Assembly (NCBI RefSeq): GCF_024298845.1
Contig: NZ_CP101156.1
Coordinates: 2,914,001 to 2,978,000 of the forward strand
Direction: 5' to 3'
Length of the DNA stretch: 64,000 bases
Source of the DNA: Natronosalvus amylolyticus
GTDB lineage: Archaea; Halobacteriota; Halobacteria; Halobacteriales; Natrialbaceae
Part shown: in pieces, positions 49,872 through 58,951 of the stretch
Position numbering within the stretch: the first letter of the stretch is position 1
Layout: each line of letters starts with the position of its first letter
Program-made: the position numbers and the translations under genes
Notes under the pieces: generated by a model
Told to the model about the DNA's origin: nothing
What the model saw: the letters and a program-made list of their open reading frames with translations, nothing else
The model's database searches: none

Positions 49872-50928
49872 CGGTTGGCACCTCCGATGGGGCGAACTCG
49901 CCGGGCTTTCCGATCTCCTGTTCGAGCCACGTCTCTTTCTTGCTGGCTTCTCTCTGCAGGTGCTCGATCTCATCGGCGCGGTGACATTCGACCAGGTGAC
50001 CGTCTTCGTACTCTTCGGGTTCGGGGGTCACGTTCCAGCAGTCGTCCTCGGCGAACGGACATCGCGGCGCGAACCGGCAGCCTTCATCGGGGTCGACCAG
50101 GTCCGGCGGCGTGCCGGGGATCGATATCAGGTCCTGGTCGTCGTCGCTAATATCCGGAAATGCGTTTCGTAGCCCCAACGTATAGGGATGACGCGGATTC
50201 TTGATGATCGTCGCCGCGTCAGCGACTTCGACGATCCGGCCGCCGTAAACGACGGCGATCCGGTCACACGTCTCAGAGACCACCGACATATCGTGGGTAA
50301 TCATGATCATCGCGCTATTGATCTCGCGTTGTTTCTCCTTGATCGTCTCGAGGATGCGATCCTGAATCACCACGTCGAGCGCGGTCGTCGGTTCGTCTGC
50401 CAGAATCATTTTCGGCTCCAGGGCGAGTGCCAACGCGATCATCGCTCGCTGGGCCATTCCACCGGAGAACTGGTGCGGGTAGTCGTCGACCCGGTCGGCT
50501 TCGATGCCGAGGTCGTCGAACAGCAGTCTGGCCCGCTCTCGTGCCTCCTTTTTCGAGGTACCGTCTTCGTGGTACCGAATCACCTCGACGATCTGCTCGC
50601 CGACAGTGTAGACGGGATCGAATCCGTTCATCGCATTTTGCGGGATCATCGATATCTGCGACCAGCGAATCTGCTTTCGCAGTTCTCTGTCCGACAGCTC
50701 TGTAATCTCGGTTCCGTCGAAGTTTATCGAGCCGTCGATGATCTCGGCGTTTTTCGGAAACAGTCGAATAATCGACTTTGCGAGCGTCGTTTTCCCGCTT
50801 CCGCTTTCGCCGACAAGCCCGACAGTTTCGCCCCGTTCGACTGACAGGGAAATGTCGTCTGTTGCGCGAACCCAGCCGTCACCGGCCCGGTAGTACGTCT
50901 TTAGATTGGATATCTCGAGTAGACTCAT
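49864..50928 (-). CDS. Peptide/oligopeptide ABC transporter ATP-binding protein (DppD/OppD-type)
   Basis: 354 residues: Walker [18 protein letters not shown]-loop [14 protein letters not shown], signature [19 protein letters not shown], Walker [13 protein letters not shown] and the H-loop in [14 protein letters not shown]. The Cys-rich [14 protein letters not shown] near the C-terminus is typical of OppD, where it binds a 4Fe-4S cluster in some homologues. Overlaps both neighbours, confirming the operon. Confidence 0.95.
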   Translation of the reverse strand: MSLLEISNLKTYYRAGDGWVRATDDISLSVERGETVGLVGESGSGKTTLAKSIIRLFPKNAEIIDGSINFDGTEITELSDRELRKQIRWSQISMIPQNAMNGFDPVYTVGEQIVEVIRYHEDGTSKKEARERARLLFDDLGIEADRVDDYPHQFSGGMAQRAMIALALALEPKMILADEPTTALDVVIQDRILETIKEKQREINSAMIMITHDMSVVSETCDRIAVVYGGRIVEVADAATIIKNPRHPYTLGLRNAFPDISDDDQDLISIPGTPPDLVDPDEGCRFAPRCPFAEDDCWNVTPEPEEYEDGHLVECHRADEIEHLQREASKKETWLEQEIGKPGEFAPSEVPTDD

Positions 50929-51866
50929 TCTTGATGCCTCAGTTCAGGGTTGACTACTTTCTCGAGGGTTCGGCCGATGAAAAACACCGACATCACGAAC
51001 AACATGATGGCGATGCCCGGTGGGAAGACCCACCACCACGCTTCGCGGACGGCGTTTGCGGTCCGTACCTCGAAGATCATCTTGCCCCACGACAGCATGT
51101 TCGGGTCACCGAAGCCGAGGAAAGCGAGACTCGCCTCGGCGATGACCGAGTAGGCGACGGCGAACGCCGCATACAGGAACGCCAGTGGCAGGACGTTCGG
51201 GAGGATGTGGCGGTACATGATCCGCAGGTTGCTGGCCCCGATCGCCTGGGCACTCTCGACGTACGGTCGTTGCTTGTGACTCAACACCTGTGATCGGATC
51301 ACACGCGCCGTCGAGCGCCAGAGGATCAACACGATCGCTGCGATGATGTTGACGATGCTGCTGCCCAGAATCGCGACGAGGACGATCGCGAACGGCAAGA
51401 ACGGCAGGCCGTACACGATGTCTGTAATACGCATGAGGATGTCGTCAACGATACCGCCAAAGTACGCGCTGATGAGACCGATGTTCGTACCGATGAACAC
51501 CGCCATGAACGCCGCTAGACTGCCGACGACGAGCGTCACGCGAGTACCAACTATAAGCTGTGAGAGGACGTCGCGACCGAGGTCGGTCGTCCCGAGTGGG
51601 TGGGCCGTCGACGGCGACTCGAGTCGCCCGCCAATGCCTCGTTCGGTCGGATCGTGCGGTGCGAGCCCCGGAATCGTTATATTGAGGAAGTCGATGGTGA
51701 TCGGTCGGGCGAAGATGCCGACGAATACGAACACGACCAGGATGGCCAGACCAATCTGTCCGAGTCGGTCACCCTCGAATACGCCGAGTTTGTCCCGAAC
51801 GTAGTCGACGCTCCTTCCCACTTTACCCATCGCGTTGTTCTTGGAAGATGTCGTTCCAGTGCTCAT
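50925..51866 (-). CDS. Peptide ABC transporter permease (DppC/OppC-type)
   Basis: 313 residues with about six helices and the EAA loop (ARVIRSQVLSHKQRPYVESAQAIGASNLRIMYRHILPNV). N-terminal LGQIGLAILVVFVFVGIFARPI opens the first helix. ATGA overlaps with both the ATPase downstream and the other permease upstream. Couples ATP hydrolysis to transport of peptides or nickel-type ligands; the substrate depends on the binding protein. Confidence 0.94.
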   Translation of the reverse strand: MSTGTTSSKNNAMGKVGRSVDYVRDKLGVFEGDRLGQIGLAILVVFVFVGIFARPITIDFLNITIPGLAPHDPTERGIGGRLESPSTAHPLGTTDLGRDVLSQLIVGTRVTLVVGSLAAFMAVFIGTNIGLISAYFGGIVDDILMRITDIVYGLPFLPFAIVLVAILGSSIVNIIAAIVLILWRSTARVIRSQVLSHKQRPYVESAQAIGASNLRIMYRHILPNVLPLAFLYAAFAVAYSVIAEASLAFLGFGDPNMLSWGKMIFEVRTANAVREAWWWVFPPGIAIMLFVMSVFFIGRTLEKVVNPELRHQE

Positions 51867-52843
51867 TCGTACTCCACCCTCGGATCGAGGTAGACGTAGG
51901 CCAAGTCGGCGACGAAGTTCATAATGATCACGACCGAACCCATGAGGAAGAACGCGGCCATCGCGACCGGATAATCGTTGTTGTTCACCGCGCGTACCAT
52001 CTCACGGCCCATGCCGGGCCAGTTGAAGACCGTCTCGATGACGACGGAGCCACCCATCGCGGCACCGGTGGCAATCGCTGCGACCGTCACCACCGGCAAG
52101 ATCGAGTTCCTGGCCGCGTGTTTGTACAGGACGGTTCGCTCGGGCAGTCCCTCCGCTTTCTTTATCTCGATGAAGTCCTCGTTGAGGACGTCGAGCATCG
52201 TACTCCGCATCAGGAGCGTCGGGGTGGCCAGATAGACGATTGCGCCGGTGAGGGCGGGCAAGAACAGATGACGGAGGAAATCGAGCGAGCCGTATCGGGC
52301 GATGAATCCACCGCCGAGTTCGCCACCGGTGGTTCGCATCCCGCTCGAGGGGAACCAACCGAGCCAGTAGACGAACACCGACAGGAGGACGATACCAACC
52401 CAGAACTCGGGGGAGGATCGAGCCACGAGCGCGACCACGATGCCGCCGCGTTCGAACTTCGAATCTCGCCACCAACCCATGAGCGCCCCGAAAGTAATAC
52501 CGATGACGTAGGCGAAAAACAGTGCCGTGGCCATCAGCACGATGGTGTTCATAAAGCGGACGACGATGATGTCCATGACGGGGTCTCGGTAGATGAACGA
52601 CTGGCCGAAGTCCCCGGTCAGTAGCTGTCTGGCGTATTCGACGTACTGCACGTGCAGTGGCTGATCGAGACCGAGTTCTGCAATCCGTTGTTCACGCTGC
52701 TCAGGTGTCATTCCGTCGAGGATAAACATCGACGTCGGATCACCGGGCATCATGCGAAACAGAACGAACAGGATTGTAAAGAACGCCCAGAACGTGACTA
52801 TCAACTGTAAGATTCGTCTGACGACGTACTCTCTCAGTCCCAT
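51863..52843 (-). CDS. Peptide ABC transporter permease (DppB/OppB-type)
   Basis: 326 residues, starting MGLREYVVRRILQLIVTFWAF, six helices and the DppB EAA loop (LLMRSTMLDVLNEDFIEIKKAEGLPERTVLYKHAARNSILPVV). Start ATG 52843. Forms a heterodimer with the permease at 50925-51866. Upstream is the solute-binding protein on the same strand, 78 bases away. Confidence 0.94.
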   Translation of the reverse strand: MGLREYVVRRILQLIVTFWAFFTILFVLFRMMPGDPTSMFILDGMTPEQREQRIAELGLDQPLHVQYVEYARQLLTGDFGQSFIYRDPVMDIIVVRFMNTIVLMATALFFAYVIGITFGALMGWWRDSKFERGGIVVALVARSSPEFWVGIVLLSVFVYWLGWFPSSGMRTTGGELGGGFIARYGSLDFLRHLFLPALTGAIVYLATPTLLMRSTMLDVLNEDFIEIKKAEGLPERTVLYKHAARNSILPVVTVAAIATGAAMGGSVVIETVFNWPGMGREMVRAVNNNDYPVAMAAFFLMGSVVIIMNFVADLAYVYLDPRVEYE

Positions 52844-52921
52844 ACGTCACCCCGACTCGAGCGGGTCGACAGCGCCGTTAACATGTGATGAAAAACGTAC
52901 ATAAAAGGTTCGTCTGTGCGA

Positions 52922-54598
52922 TTACTGGTCTGCGCCGTAGTGGAGCATCCCGTCGTCGTCCCAGCCGTATCCGCCCTCTGCGAGTTCTGCTCGTGCAGCG
53001 TCGAGGTCTTCGTCGAACTGCTCGACATCGGGATTGTGCCAGAACTCGACGGCCTCCGAAATCGTCGAGTGGGTCACCGTTCCCATGCCGTCACGGACGA
53101 GTTCGACCCAGTCCTCCTTGGGTACACCGTAAGACAGTGCGCGACGAACGTGAACGTCGTCCAGATGGTTGCGACGCATATTGTACGCAATCTTCGCGTA
53201 ACCAACGGCGGCGAACTCTTCTATGTCGAGGTTGTCGTCCTCCTGTACACGGTCGATAGCTGCCGGCTGTGGAACTGCACCGAGCATATCCAGTTGACCA
53301 GCCTCGAGGTCGCCGACGAGCTGTGAGACGTCGGCTCCCGGGATACGGATGAACGTGTCGGCGTTCGGTGTCTCAAAGTGGTCGTCGAACGCTCGAAGTT
53401 GGAGTTCAGACTGGCGCTCCCAGTCCTGGAACTGGAACGGGCCGCTGCCGACCCAGTTCTCGTCCTCGAAGTCCGCAAGGTCGTCTGGTTCGACGTCACC
53501 CCAGATGTGTTCGGGGAAGATGTAGACCTGACCCAGGACGTTCGCCGTGAACGGTGCGAACGGCTCTTCGAGGTGGAACGTGATCTCGTTGCCGGAGGTA
53601 TCGATCTCCGAAATGTTCTCCACGAGCGAGCTGTAGGTCGGCGAGTCGGCGTACATCTCGTACGTGAACTCGACGTCGTCGATTGTGAGGTCCTCGCCGT
53701 CGTGGAAGGTCATGTCGTCGCGAATCTCGACGGTGTAGGTCATCCCGTCGTCTTCGATAACGGGTTCGTCCGCGGCGACCCAGGGTGTCGGCATCCCGTC
53801 CGGACCGATCCGATACAACTGGTCGTAAATGAGTCGAACGAACTGTCGATCCGGCGTCGCCAGATCCTGCATCGGGTTCAGCGAGATGATCTCGGAGGGG
53901 TACCCAAAACGAACCGTGTCGTCGTCGATCGGCGTGACTGAGATCATGTTCCAGAACGAGTTGAACCCCTCTCCGAGCGTCGCATCGACATTTTCGACCC
54001 GCGAACTCGCGTACGGGTGGAAACCGCCTTCGTTCGCGATGTAGGTACGCGGCTGATCGCGAGCAAGAATTTCCTGGGCTTCGTACACCGTCGCCTGGCG
54101 TTCGTCTTCGTCCGTCTGTGTGACCTGCAACTCCGCAAGTTCGTCGTACTCGGGGTTTTCGTATCCTGGTGTGTTACGTCCACCCTCTCCCGTCGTCGAG
54201 GAGTGATGCATGTCGAAAATGAACGTGTGCGGGTCGATACGCTCTGGCGTTCCACCCCATCCGAGGAGCGAAGCGTCGAAGTCCTGTTGGACGACCGCTT
54301 GGTCGACGTGGGCACCGAACTCGAGTTCATCGAGGTTGACCTCGAAGCCGATCTCTTCCCAGTTCTCTGCAACCATCGAGGCGAGTTCGTTACGGAACGC
54401 GTTTACGCCCGCGGTCGGGACCAGGAAGTGAATCTCTGGTACCTGTTGTCCGAGTTCGTCGGCACCGTCGACGTCACCGTTTCCGCTATCATCGTCGCCG
54501 CCGCCGAGGCATCCAGCGAGGCCAGTCGTGACGCCTGCAACACCAGCTGCACCTGCACCCTTTAGCACCGTTCTCCGCGATGTGTTATTCTTTCCCAT
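52922..54598 (-). CDS. Family-5 solute-binding lipoprotein of the peptide ABC transporter
   Basis: A 558-residue exported binding protein. The N-terminus carries a twin-arginine (TSRRTVLKGAGAAG) and lipobox LAGC, then an acidic linker. Family 5 (SBP_bac_5) features include QQVPEIHFLVPTAGVN, FEVNLDELEFGAHVDQAV and YEMYADSPTYSSLVENI. Start ATG 54598 directly precedes the predicted leaderless promoter. First gene of the operon; it delivers peptides (or other small ligands) to the permeases downstream. Confidence 0.95.
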   Translation of the reverse strand: MGKNNTSRRTVLKGAGAAGVAGVTTGLAGCLGGGDDDSGNGDVDGADELGQQVPEIHFLVPTAGVNAFRNELASMVAENWEEIGFEVNLDELEFGAHVDQAVVQQDFDASLLGWGGTPERIDPHTFIFDMHHSSTTGEGGRNTPGYENPEYDELAELQVTQTDEDERQATVYEAQEILARDQPRTYIANEGGFHPYASSRVENVDATLGEGFNSFWNMISVTPIDDDTVRFGYPSEIISLNPMQDLATPDRQFVRLIYDQLYRIGPDGMPTPWVAADEPVIEDDGMTYTVEIRDDMTFHDGEDLTIDDVEFTYEMYADSPTYSSLVENISEIDTSGNEITFHLEEPFAPFTANVLGQVYIFPEHIWGDVEPDDLADFEDENWVGSGPFQFQDWERQSELQLRAFDDHFETPNADTFIRIPGADVSQLVGDLEAGQLDMLGAVPQPAAIDRVQEDDNLDIEEFAAVGYAKIAYNMRRNHLDDVHVRRALSYGVPKEDWVELVRDGMGTVTHSTISEAVEFWHNPDVEQFDEDLDAARAELAEGGYGWDDDGMLHYGADQ

Positions 54599-54625
54599 TG
54601 CTATACCCGACTCTCTCAAGTATAG

Positions 54626-54633
54626 TATATAAA
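54626..54633 (-). promoter_or_regulatory. TATA box of the peptide ABC operon
   Basis: TTTATATA (minus strand) lies 28 bases upstream of the SBP ATG at 54598, so transcription would start a few bases before the start codon and the mRNA would be nearly leaderless, common in haloarchaea. The surrounding 150 bases are AT-rich. Confidence 0.6.
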
Positions 54634-54796
54634 TGAATCGGTCATTTGGTGGAAATGCAAACCAATCCCCAGAAAACTCGGGAATTTGGTTGACTATCGA
54701 GTTATGTATCCAACATTTGGTTGTCTATGATGTATTCCCACTCACACCTATTGCGGATAACAAAAGATTTCTATAAGGGATTGGCAACTACTCAAT

Positions 54797-55297
54797 GTGG
54801 AGTGTCACGTCTACTACGAGGGTGACGACGACCCGAAAAAGTGTACGGCGCGTCGCCTCGAGAAGTTCGACCGGGCGATCCTCCATCGCTCGATGGGCGG
54901 CGTCCCCTACGGCGTCGTGCTCAACCCCCACGCCGAGCAGGCGCTGTCGCCGGCCGACAAAACCGACGCTCTCGATACGCTCGTCGCCCTCGATTGCTCC
55001 TGGGAATCCGCCGAGGAGGCTGCTTTTTCGATGAACGGGATCCACCGTGCCCTGCCGTTTCTCGTCGCGGCCAACCCCGTCAACTACGGTCGCCCGTTCC
55101 AGCTGACGACCGCGGAGGCGCTGGCGGCTGCGCTCTGCATTTTCGACGAACGCGAATCCGCGAGCGACCTGCTCGAGCCGTTTCGCTGGGGCGAGACTTT
55201 CTTGACGCTCAACGAGGAGCCGTTGCGTCGATACGCCGCGTGTACGGACTCGAGCGAGGTCGTCGCGGTACAGGACGACTATCTGGCCGAGGAGTGA
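54797..55297 (+). CDS. tsr3: Tsr3: 16S rRNA aminocarboxypropyltransferase
   Basis: A 166-residue archaeal Tsr3, which transfers the aminocarboxypropyl group of SAM to a pseudouridine of small-subunit rRNA. Signatures: [23 protein letters not shown] at the N-terminus, [28 protein letters not shown] and [33 protein letters not shown] 54797 starts the conserved HVYYEGDDD segment; an ATG two bases earlier is in another frame. A tandem repeat covers the stop codon (see separate entry). Confidence 0.93.
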   Translation: MECHVYYEGDDDPKKCTARRLEKFDRAILHRSMGGVPYGVVLNPHAEQALSPADKTDALDTLVALDCSWESAEEAAFSMNGIHRALPFLVAANPVNYGRPFQLTTAEALAAALCIFDERESASDLLEPFRWGETFLTLNEEPLRRYAACTDSSEVVAVQDDYLAEE

Positions 55298-55325
55298 CGC
55301 CGAAGTATCTGGCCGAGGAGTGACG
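55280..55325 (+). repeat. 20-bp direct repeat across the tsr3 stop codon
   Basis: TATCTGGCCGAGGAGTGACG occurs at 55280 and again at 55306, a 26-base shift. The repeat contains the stop (TGA) so the duplicated end lies beyond the gene. It looks like a recent slippage duplication. Confidence 0.8.
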
Positions 55326-55352
55326 ACAGGTGTCTGCTGCAGGCGTTCCCGT

Positions 55353-55577
55353 CTATGGATTCGCTATCGCGTTCCCTTGCCCTCGAGCGGCGACCAACGT
55401 GAGGCCGCCGAGACCGGCGAGCAACAGCGGCGGGACGAGCGCGAATCCGACGGAAAGACCGCCCTGTGCGCCTAGGAGGACGACGATGGCAAGGCCGGAT
55501 AGCACCAGTCCGACGCCGAGTATCTGCAGGCCACGATACACGACTCGATCCATGACCGACGCCCCTTCCTGGCTCAT
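55353..55577 (-). CDS. Small two-helix membrane protein
   Basis: About 74 residues from ATG 55577 (MSQEGASVMDRVV): helices LQILGVGLVLSGLAIVVLLG and VGFALVPPLLLAGLGGLTLV. An alternative ATG at 55553 would shorten it by eight residues. No family recognised. It lies between tsr3 and the eL40 gene, opposite strand. Confidence 0.6.
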   Translation of the reverse strand: MSQEGASVMDRVVYRGLQILGVGLVLSGLAIVVLLGAQGGLSVGFALVPPLLLAGLGGLTLVAARGQGNAIANP

Positions 55578-55666
55578 ACGTGTGGGGTGCGCCGAGGCAA
55601 TTGTAAGCGTATCGACTCCGAGCACCAGATCACAGCCGTTATATGGTCCAGTGCGTAAGGACCTGC

Positions 55667-55816
55667 ATGGCCAGTTTCGACGCCGCGGAAAACCGAACGC
55701 TCGAGAAGATGATCTGCATGCGCTGTAACGCTCGCAACTCCAAACGAGCCAAGCGCTGCCGAAAATGTGGCTACGCGAAGCTTCGCCCCAAAGCCAAAGA
55801 AGCCCGCGCGGCCTGA
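55667..55816 (+). CDS. rpl40e: Ribosomal protein eL40
   Basis: A 49-residue protein: [16 protein letters not shown], then a zinc ribbon [21 protein letters not shown] with Cys pairs and a basic tail ([12 protein letters not shown]). Matches eL40 of the archaeal large subunit. ATG 55667 to TGA 55816. It is short enough to be missed by length-filtered gene callers. Sits near tsr3, another ribosome gene. Confidence 0.95.
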   Translation: MASFDAAENRTLEKMICMRCNARNSKRAKRCRKCGYAKLRPKAKEARAA

Positions 55817-55928
55817 TTTTCGGTTTCTCGTCTCTCGTTTCGACAGCGTTCTCGAGATCCTTCTATCGGGTGCCTGTTCACTCGAGCGACGCCTCCAGTC
55901 GAGGCGGGCTCAATCGATTCACCCCCGT

Positions 55929-56444
55929 TCAGAGATACGGGCGAAGTAGATCCCCGTCGTGTATCCGTTCGGGGAGCGATTCGAACCACCGAGCGTCGTG
56001 TATCGTCTCGCCGCGAACGCCGAGGCTCGAGACGTCTGGAATCGGGCCCGTCGCTGACGCGTCAAAAACGATGAACTGGGCGCTGAACCACGGTTCCTCG
56101 TCGGTTTCGTCGACGTACGTTTGCTCGAGGACGACCAGCGGGTGTTCGATGGTTGCCTCGAGCCCCGTCTCCTCGCGAACCTCGCGCCTGGCGGCGTCTC
56201 GAATCGATTCGCCCCCTTCGACCGCGCCACCGGGGAGAAACCAGCCGTCCGTCCACCCGTTTTTGATGAGGGCGAGTCGACCCGACCCGTCCGTTACCCG
56301 CGCTGCGGCGGTTCGTGCCGTCCCGTCCGTTGCCCAGGGCTCGAGGGCCTCGAGGTGGGGTGCCGGAAGGGCGAGCGTCTGTTGTTCCCGCGGCACGTCT
56401 CGGTTCTCGTAATCGTCTGGGTCGAGTGGGCTAGTGTCCGTCAT
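55929..56444 (-). CDS. Nudix hydrolase
   Basis: 171 residues with a complete Nudix box GGAVEGGESIRDAARREVREETGLEA (G-x5-E-x7-R-E-U-x-E-E-x-G-U). Upstream strand TAAARVTDGSGRLALIKNGW and downstream HDARWFESLPERI belong to the fold. It hydrolyses nucleoside-diphosphate-linked compounds; the exact substrate is not predictable. Confidence 0.92.
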   Translation of the reverse strand: MTDTSPLDPDDYENRDVPREQQTLALPAPHLEALEPWATDGTARTAAARVTDGSGRLALIKNGWTDGWFLPGGAVEGGESIRDAARREVREETGLEATIEHPLVVLEQTYVDETDEEPWFSAQFIVFDASATGPIPDVSSLGVRGETIHDARWFESLPERIHDGDLLRPYL

Positions 56445-56464
56445 TTCGAACCCGGAAAATCGGA

Positions 56465-57079
56465 TTATTCGTCCGGATACTTCGGCTCTCGTTTCTCGGC
56501 GCGCTCGAGGGCCGTCTCGACCACGTCCCGAACGTCACCTTCGAAGACCTGTCCGTGGCCGGCGTACAGGCGTTTCACGCCGTCAGGCATGCGCTCGAGC
56601 AAACGCTCGATGCTCTCGATGAGGGTTTCGCGGGACTGGCCGGGCCGGTCGGTGCGGCCGAAACTGCCGTAGTCGAACGCCCCGTCGTCGTGGACGACGA
56701 CGTCGCCGCTGAACAGCGTCGTTGCCGAGACCAGCGAGACGTGGTCGTCGGCGTGGCCAGGGGTGTAGACCACGTCGAACGTTTCGGTGCCGATTTCGAG
56801 GGTGTCGCCGTCGTCGATCGTCTCGGTGACGAGCGGATGCGGTGCGTAGCCGTACACCGCTTCGGGGTCGAACGCCTCGAGGACCGACTCGAGTTCGGCG
56901 ACGTGATCGCCGTGCTGGTGGGTGAGGACGACGGCCTCGAGGTCGTCCGTCTGTGCGCTGATCGCGTCGACGACACCGGGCCAGGCACCGGCGTCGACGA
57001 GCGTGGTTCGCCCGTCGGTGACGAGAAAGGCGTTAGAGGTGAACGTCTCGGCGTCTGCGGTGACGTGGTGTACGTCCAT
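56465..57079 (-). CDS. Metallo-beta-lactamase fold hydrolase (glyoxalase II-like)
   Basis: 204 residues: VVLTHQHGDHVAELESVL (T-H-x-H-x-D-H), YTPGHADDHVSLV (second His), LFSGDVVVHDDG (Asp) and RLYAGHGQVFEGD. Full metal-binding set, so likely active. Possible thioesterase or phosphodiesterase. Same strand as the Nudix gene, about 20 bases apart. Confidence 0.93.
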   Translation of the reverse strand: MDVHHVTADAETFTSNAFLVTDGRTTLVDAGAWPGVVDAISAQTDDLEAVVLTHQHGDHVAELESVLEAFDPEAVYGYAPHPLVTETIDDGDTLEIGTETFDVVYTPGHADDHVSLVSATTLFSGDVVVHDDGAFDYGSFGRTDRPGQSRETLIESIERLLERMPDGVKRLYAGHGQVFEGDVRDVVETALERAEKREPKYPDE

Positions 57080-57177
57080 ACCTCGAGGTCGGTGGGTGGG
57101 AACAAAAACGCTGGCGTCCGGGCTGGCTGTGCGGTCTCGCCGTTGGACTTATTTTCCAGGCGCCTGTATGATCTCGT

Positions 57178-57348
57178 ATGGGATTCGGGAGTTACGACGA
57201 ATCCGAACAACGAGATGTGGACGCCGATTTTGACGAAGATAGTGCCGTCGAGTCCGCCGAAACGAACCACAACGGGAGTATCGAGTTCGAAAATGGTGCC
57301 TCGAGCGACGAGTTACTCGATCGACTCGAGGAGATCAAAGACGAATAG
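57178..57348 (+). CDS. Small acidic haloarchaeal protein (DUF5786-like)
   Basis: 56 residues: MGFGSYDESEQRDVDADFDEDSA, a middle TNHNGSIEFENGA and an ending helix SDELLDRLEEIKDE. ATG 57178, TAG 57348. The compact GFGSYDESEQ start and amphipathic helix end match a small conserved family seen in haloarchaea. Function unknown. Too short for many gene callers; divergent from the MBL gene. Confidence 0.75.
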   Translation: MGFGSYDESEQRDVDADFDEDSAVESAETNHNGSIEFENGASSDELLDRLEEIKDE

Positions 57349-57402
57349 TGACGGCTCGTCGCCGTCCGAGCACGGGGCCGGACACATAACGCACTCTTTT
57401 GG

Positions 57403-57969
57403 ATGAAACCCGGAACCAGAGCGCTCGGAATCGCCGAATCGTTCGACAGAGAGGCGAGACAGAGCACGCTCGCCGGTGCCGTCGTTCGAGCGGATGGGGT
57501 TCTCGACGGCGCAATCTTTGGCCAGTGTGCGGTTGGTGGCCTCGATGGGACCGAAGCAATCATCGATTGCTGGGACCGCCTCGAACGCCCTGACGTTCAG
57601 TATCTGTTCCTCGGCGCTATCGCGCCCGCGTGGTACAACATCCTCGACCTCGAGGCGATCGCCTCGGCGGTCGAACGCCCGGTCATCGCGGTCACCTTCG
57701 AGGAGAGTGACGGCCTGGAGGACGGGATTCGTGACGCCTTTTCGGGCTCGGAGCGAGCACGACGACTCGACCGGTATCGTGCGCTGCCCCCGAGACACCC
57801 GCTCGATCTCGACGGAGAGACGGTGTATTTTCGAGCCGTGGATCTCGAACGCGAACAGGCAGCCCGCGTGGTCACGTCGTTTGCCCGTCAGAGCGGTCGT
57901 CCGGAACCGATTCGGGTCGCTCGCGTGCTCGCACGGGCCGGTGACGGATTCGTGCGGTCGCTCGAGTAA
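57403..57969 (+). CDS. DUF99 / endonuclease dU family protein
   Basis: 188 residues: KPGTRALGIAESFDREARQSTLAGAVVR, AIIDCWDRLERPDVQYLFLGAIAPAWYNILDLEAIA, and VIAVTFEESDGL. This is the UPF0215/DUF99 family; a Pyrococcus member is reported as an endonuclease dU acting near deoxyuridine in DNA. It lies next to a uracil-DNA glycosylase gene, supporting a uracil-repair role, though family function is still not settled. Confidence 0.82.
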   Translation: MKPGTRALGIAESFDREARQSTLAGAVVRADGVLDGAIFGQCAVGGLDGTEAIIDCWDRLERPDVQYLFLGAIAPAWYNILDLEAIASAVERPVIAVTFEESDGLEDGIRDAFSGSERARRLDRYRALPPRHPLDLDGETVYFRAVDLEREQAARVVTSFARQSGRPEPIRVARVLARAGDGFVRSLE

Positions 57970-58098
57970 CATTTGTGCGGTCGCTCGGATACTATTCATT
58001 TGGTAGCTCGAGTTTGTGCGTTCGTCCGAGTGGGTTCGGGCGTGAGTGCCCACTCGAGGCTTGGAAAAGCACTAGTATCCCCGCGGCTGACTCCGGGT

Positions 58099-58725
58099 AT
58101 GGACGAAAACACCGACAACGACGGAGAGATGGTCGGCCTCGAGGTATCGGGCTGTGAGCGATGCCCGGCGCTCGTCGACTCGCGCAACCAGATCGTCAAC
58201 GGTACCGGGCCGACGGATGCCGACGTGTTGTTCGTCGGTGAGGGGCCGGGTGCGACCGAAGACGAACGCGGCGAGCCGTTCGTCGGGCGCAGTGGCTCCG
58301 TCCTCGACGAACAGCTCATGACCGTCGGACTCGACCGCGAGACGGTTCGCATCACCAATTGCGTCCGCTGTCGGCCACCCGATAATCGGGACCCGACACG
58401 CGAGGAACTGACGAACTGCCGAGGCTACCTCGAGACCGAAATCGAACGCCTGGATCCCGAGGTGATCGTGACGCTCGGAAAGGTGCCAAGCGAGCATCTC
58501 CTCGAGCGCTCTGTCGCAGTCACGAAGGAAACGGGAACGGTCGAAGACGTTCGTATCGGCGAAAAAACCCGACGAGTTCTTCTCTGTCTGCATCCGGCAG
58601 CGACGCTCTACGACCGGAGCCAGACCGACGCGTTTCTCGAGACGCTCGAGACCGCTGCGGACCTCGCTGACGTCGACGACGGCGAGCCCCGTTCGCAGGG
58701 ACAGACACGTCTCGACGGCTACTGA
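58099..58725 (+). CDS. Uracil-DNA glycosylase, iron-sulfur (family 4-like)
   Basis: 208 residues: GEGPGATEDERGEPFVGRSG (family 4 motif A, GE-x-PG-x2-ED), NCVRCRPPDNRDPT and LHPAATLYDRS (motif B). Four Cys (CERC near the N-terminus, CVRC and CRGY region) suit the 4Fe-4S cluster of family 4/5 UDGs. It removes uracil from DNA produced by cytosine deamination, relevant at high temperature or salt. Start ATG 58099 (MDENTDNDGEM). Confidence 0.93.
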   Translation: MDENTDNDGEMVGLEVSGCERCPALVDSRNQIVNGTGPTDADVLFVGEGPGATEDERGEPFVGRSGSVLDEQLMTVGLDRETVRITNCVRCRPPDNRDPTREELTNCRGYLETEIERLDPEVIVTLGKVPSEHLLERSVAVTKETGTVEDVRIGEKTRRVLLCLHPAATLYDRSQTDAFLETLETAADLADVDDGEPRSQGQTRLDGY

Positions 58726-58951
58726 AGGGCGTTCCCGTGTAAACGATTGTATAGTTGTATTCAAGATAATTACAAAGGCGATTGTTGCCGCTTTTATTCC
58801 AGCTATCATGTCCAGTATTTCGTGGAATTAGTGGTGGATTGTGCTGCTTTACCTACGGGCTGTGACTGGGTGTGTCATTATTTCTCGAGTCAATGGATGG
58901 CTATGTAGCAAACATAGAAACGCCTAAATGGTATCGTTCATAGTCTCATCC
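58726..58951. other. AT-rich intergenic region before phnD
   Basis: About 200 bases, AT-rich at 58745-58815 (ATTGTATAGTTGTATTCAAG). It likely holds the promoter of the phn operon. A CTATGTAG element at about 58899 could be a TATA-like box for a start at 58928. No gene is supported. Confidence 0.5.
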
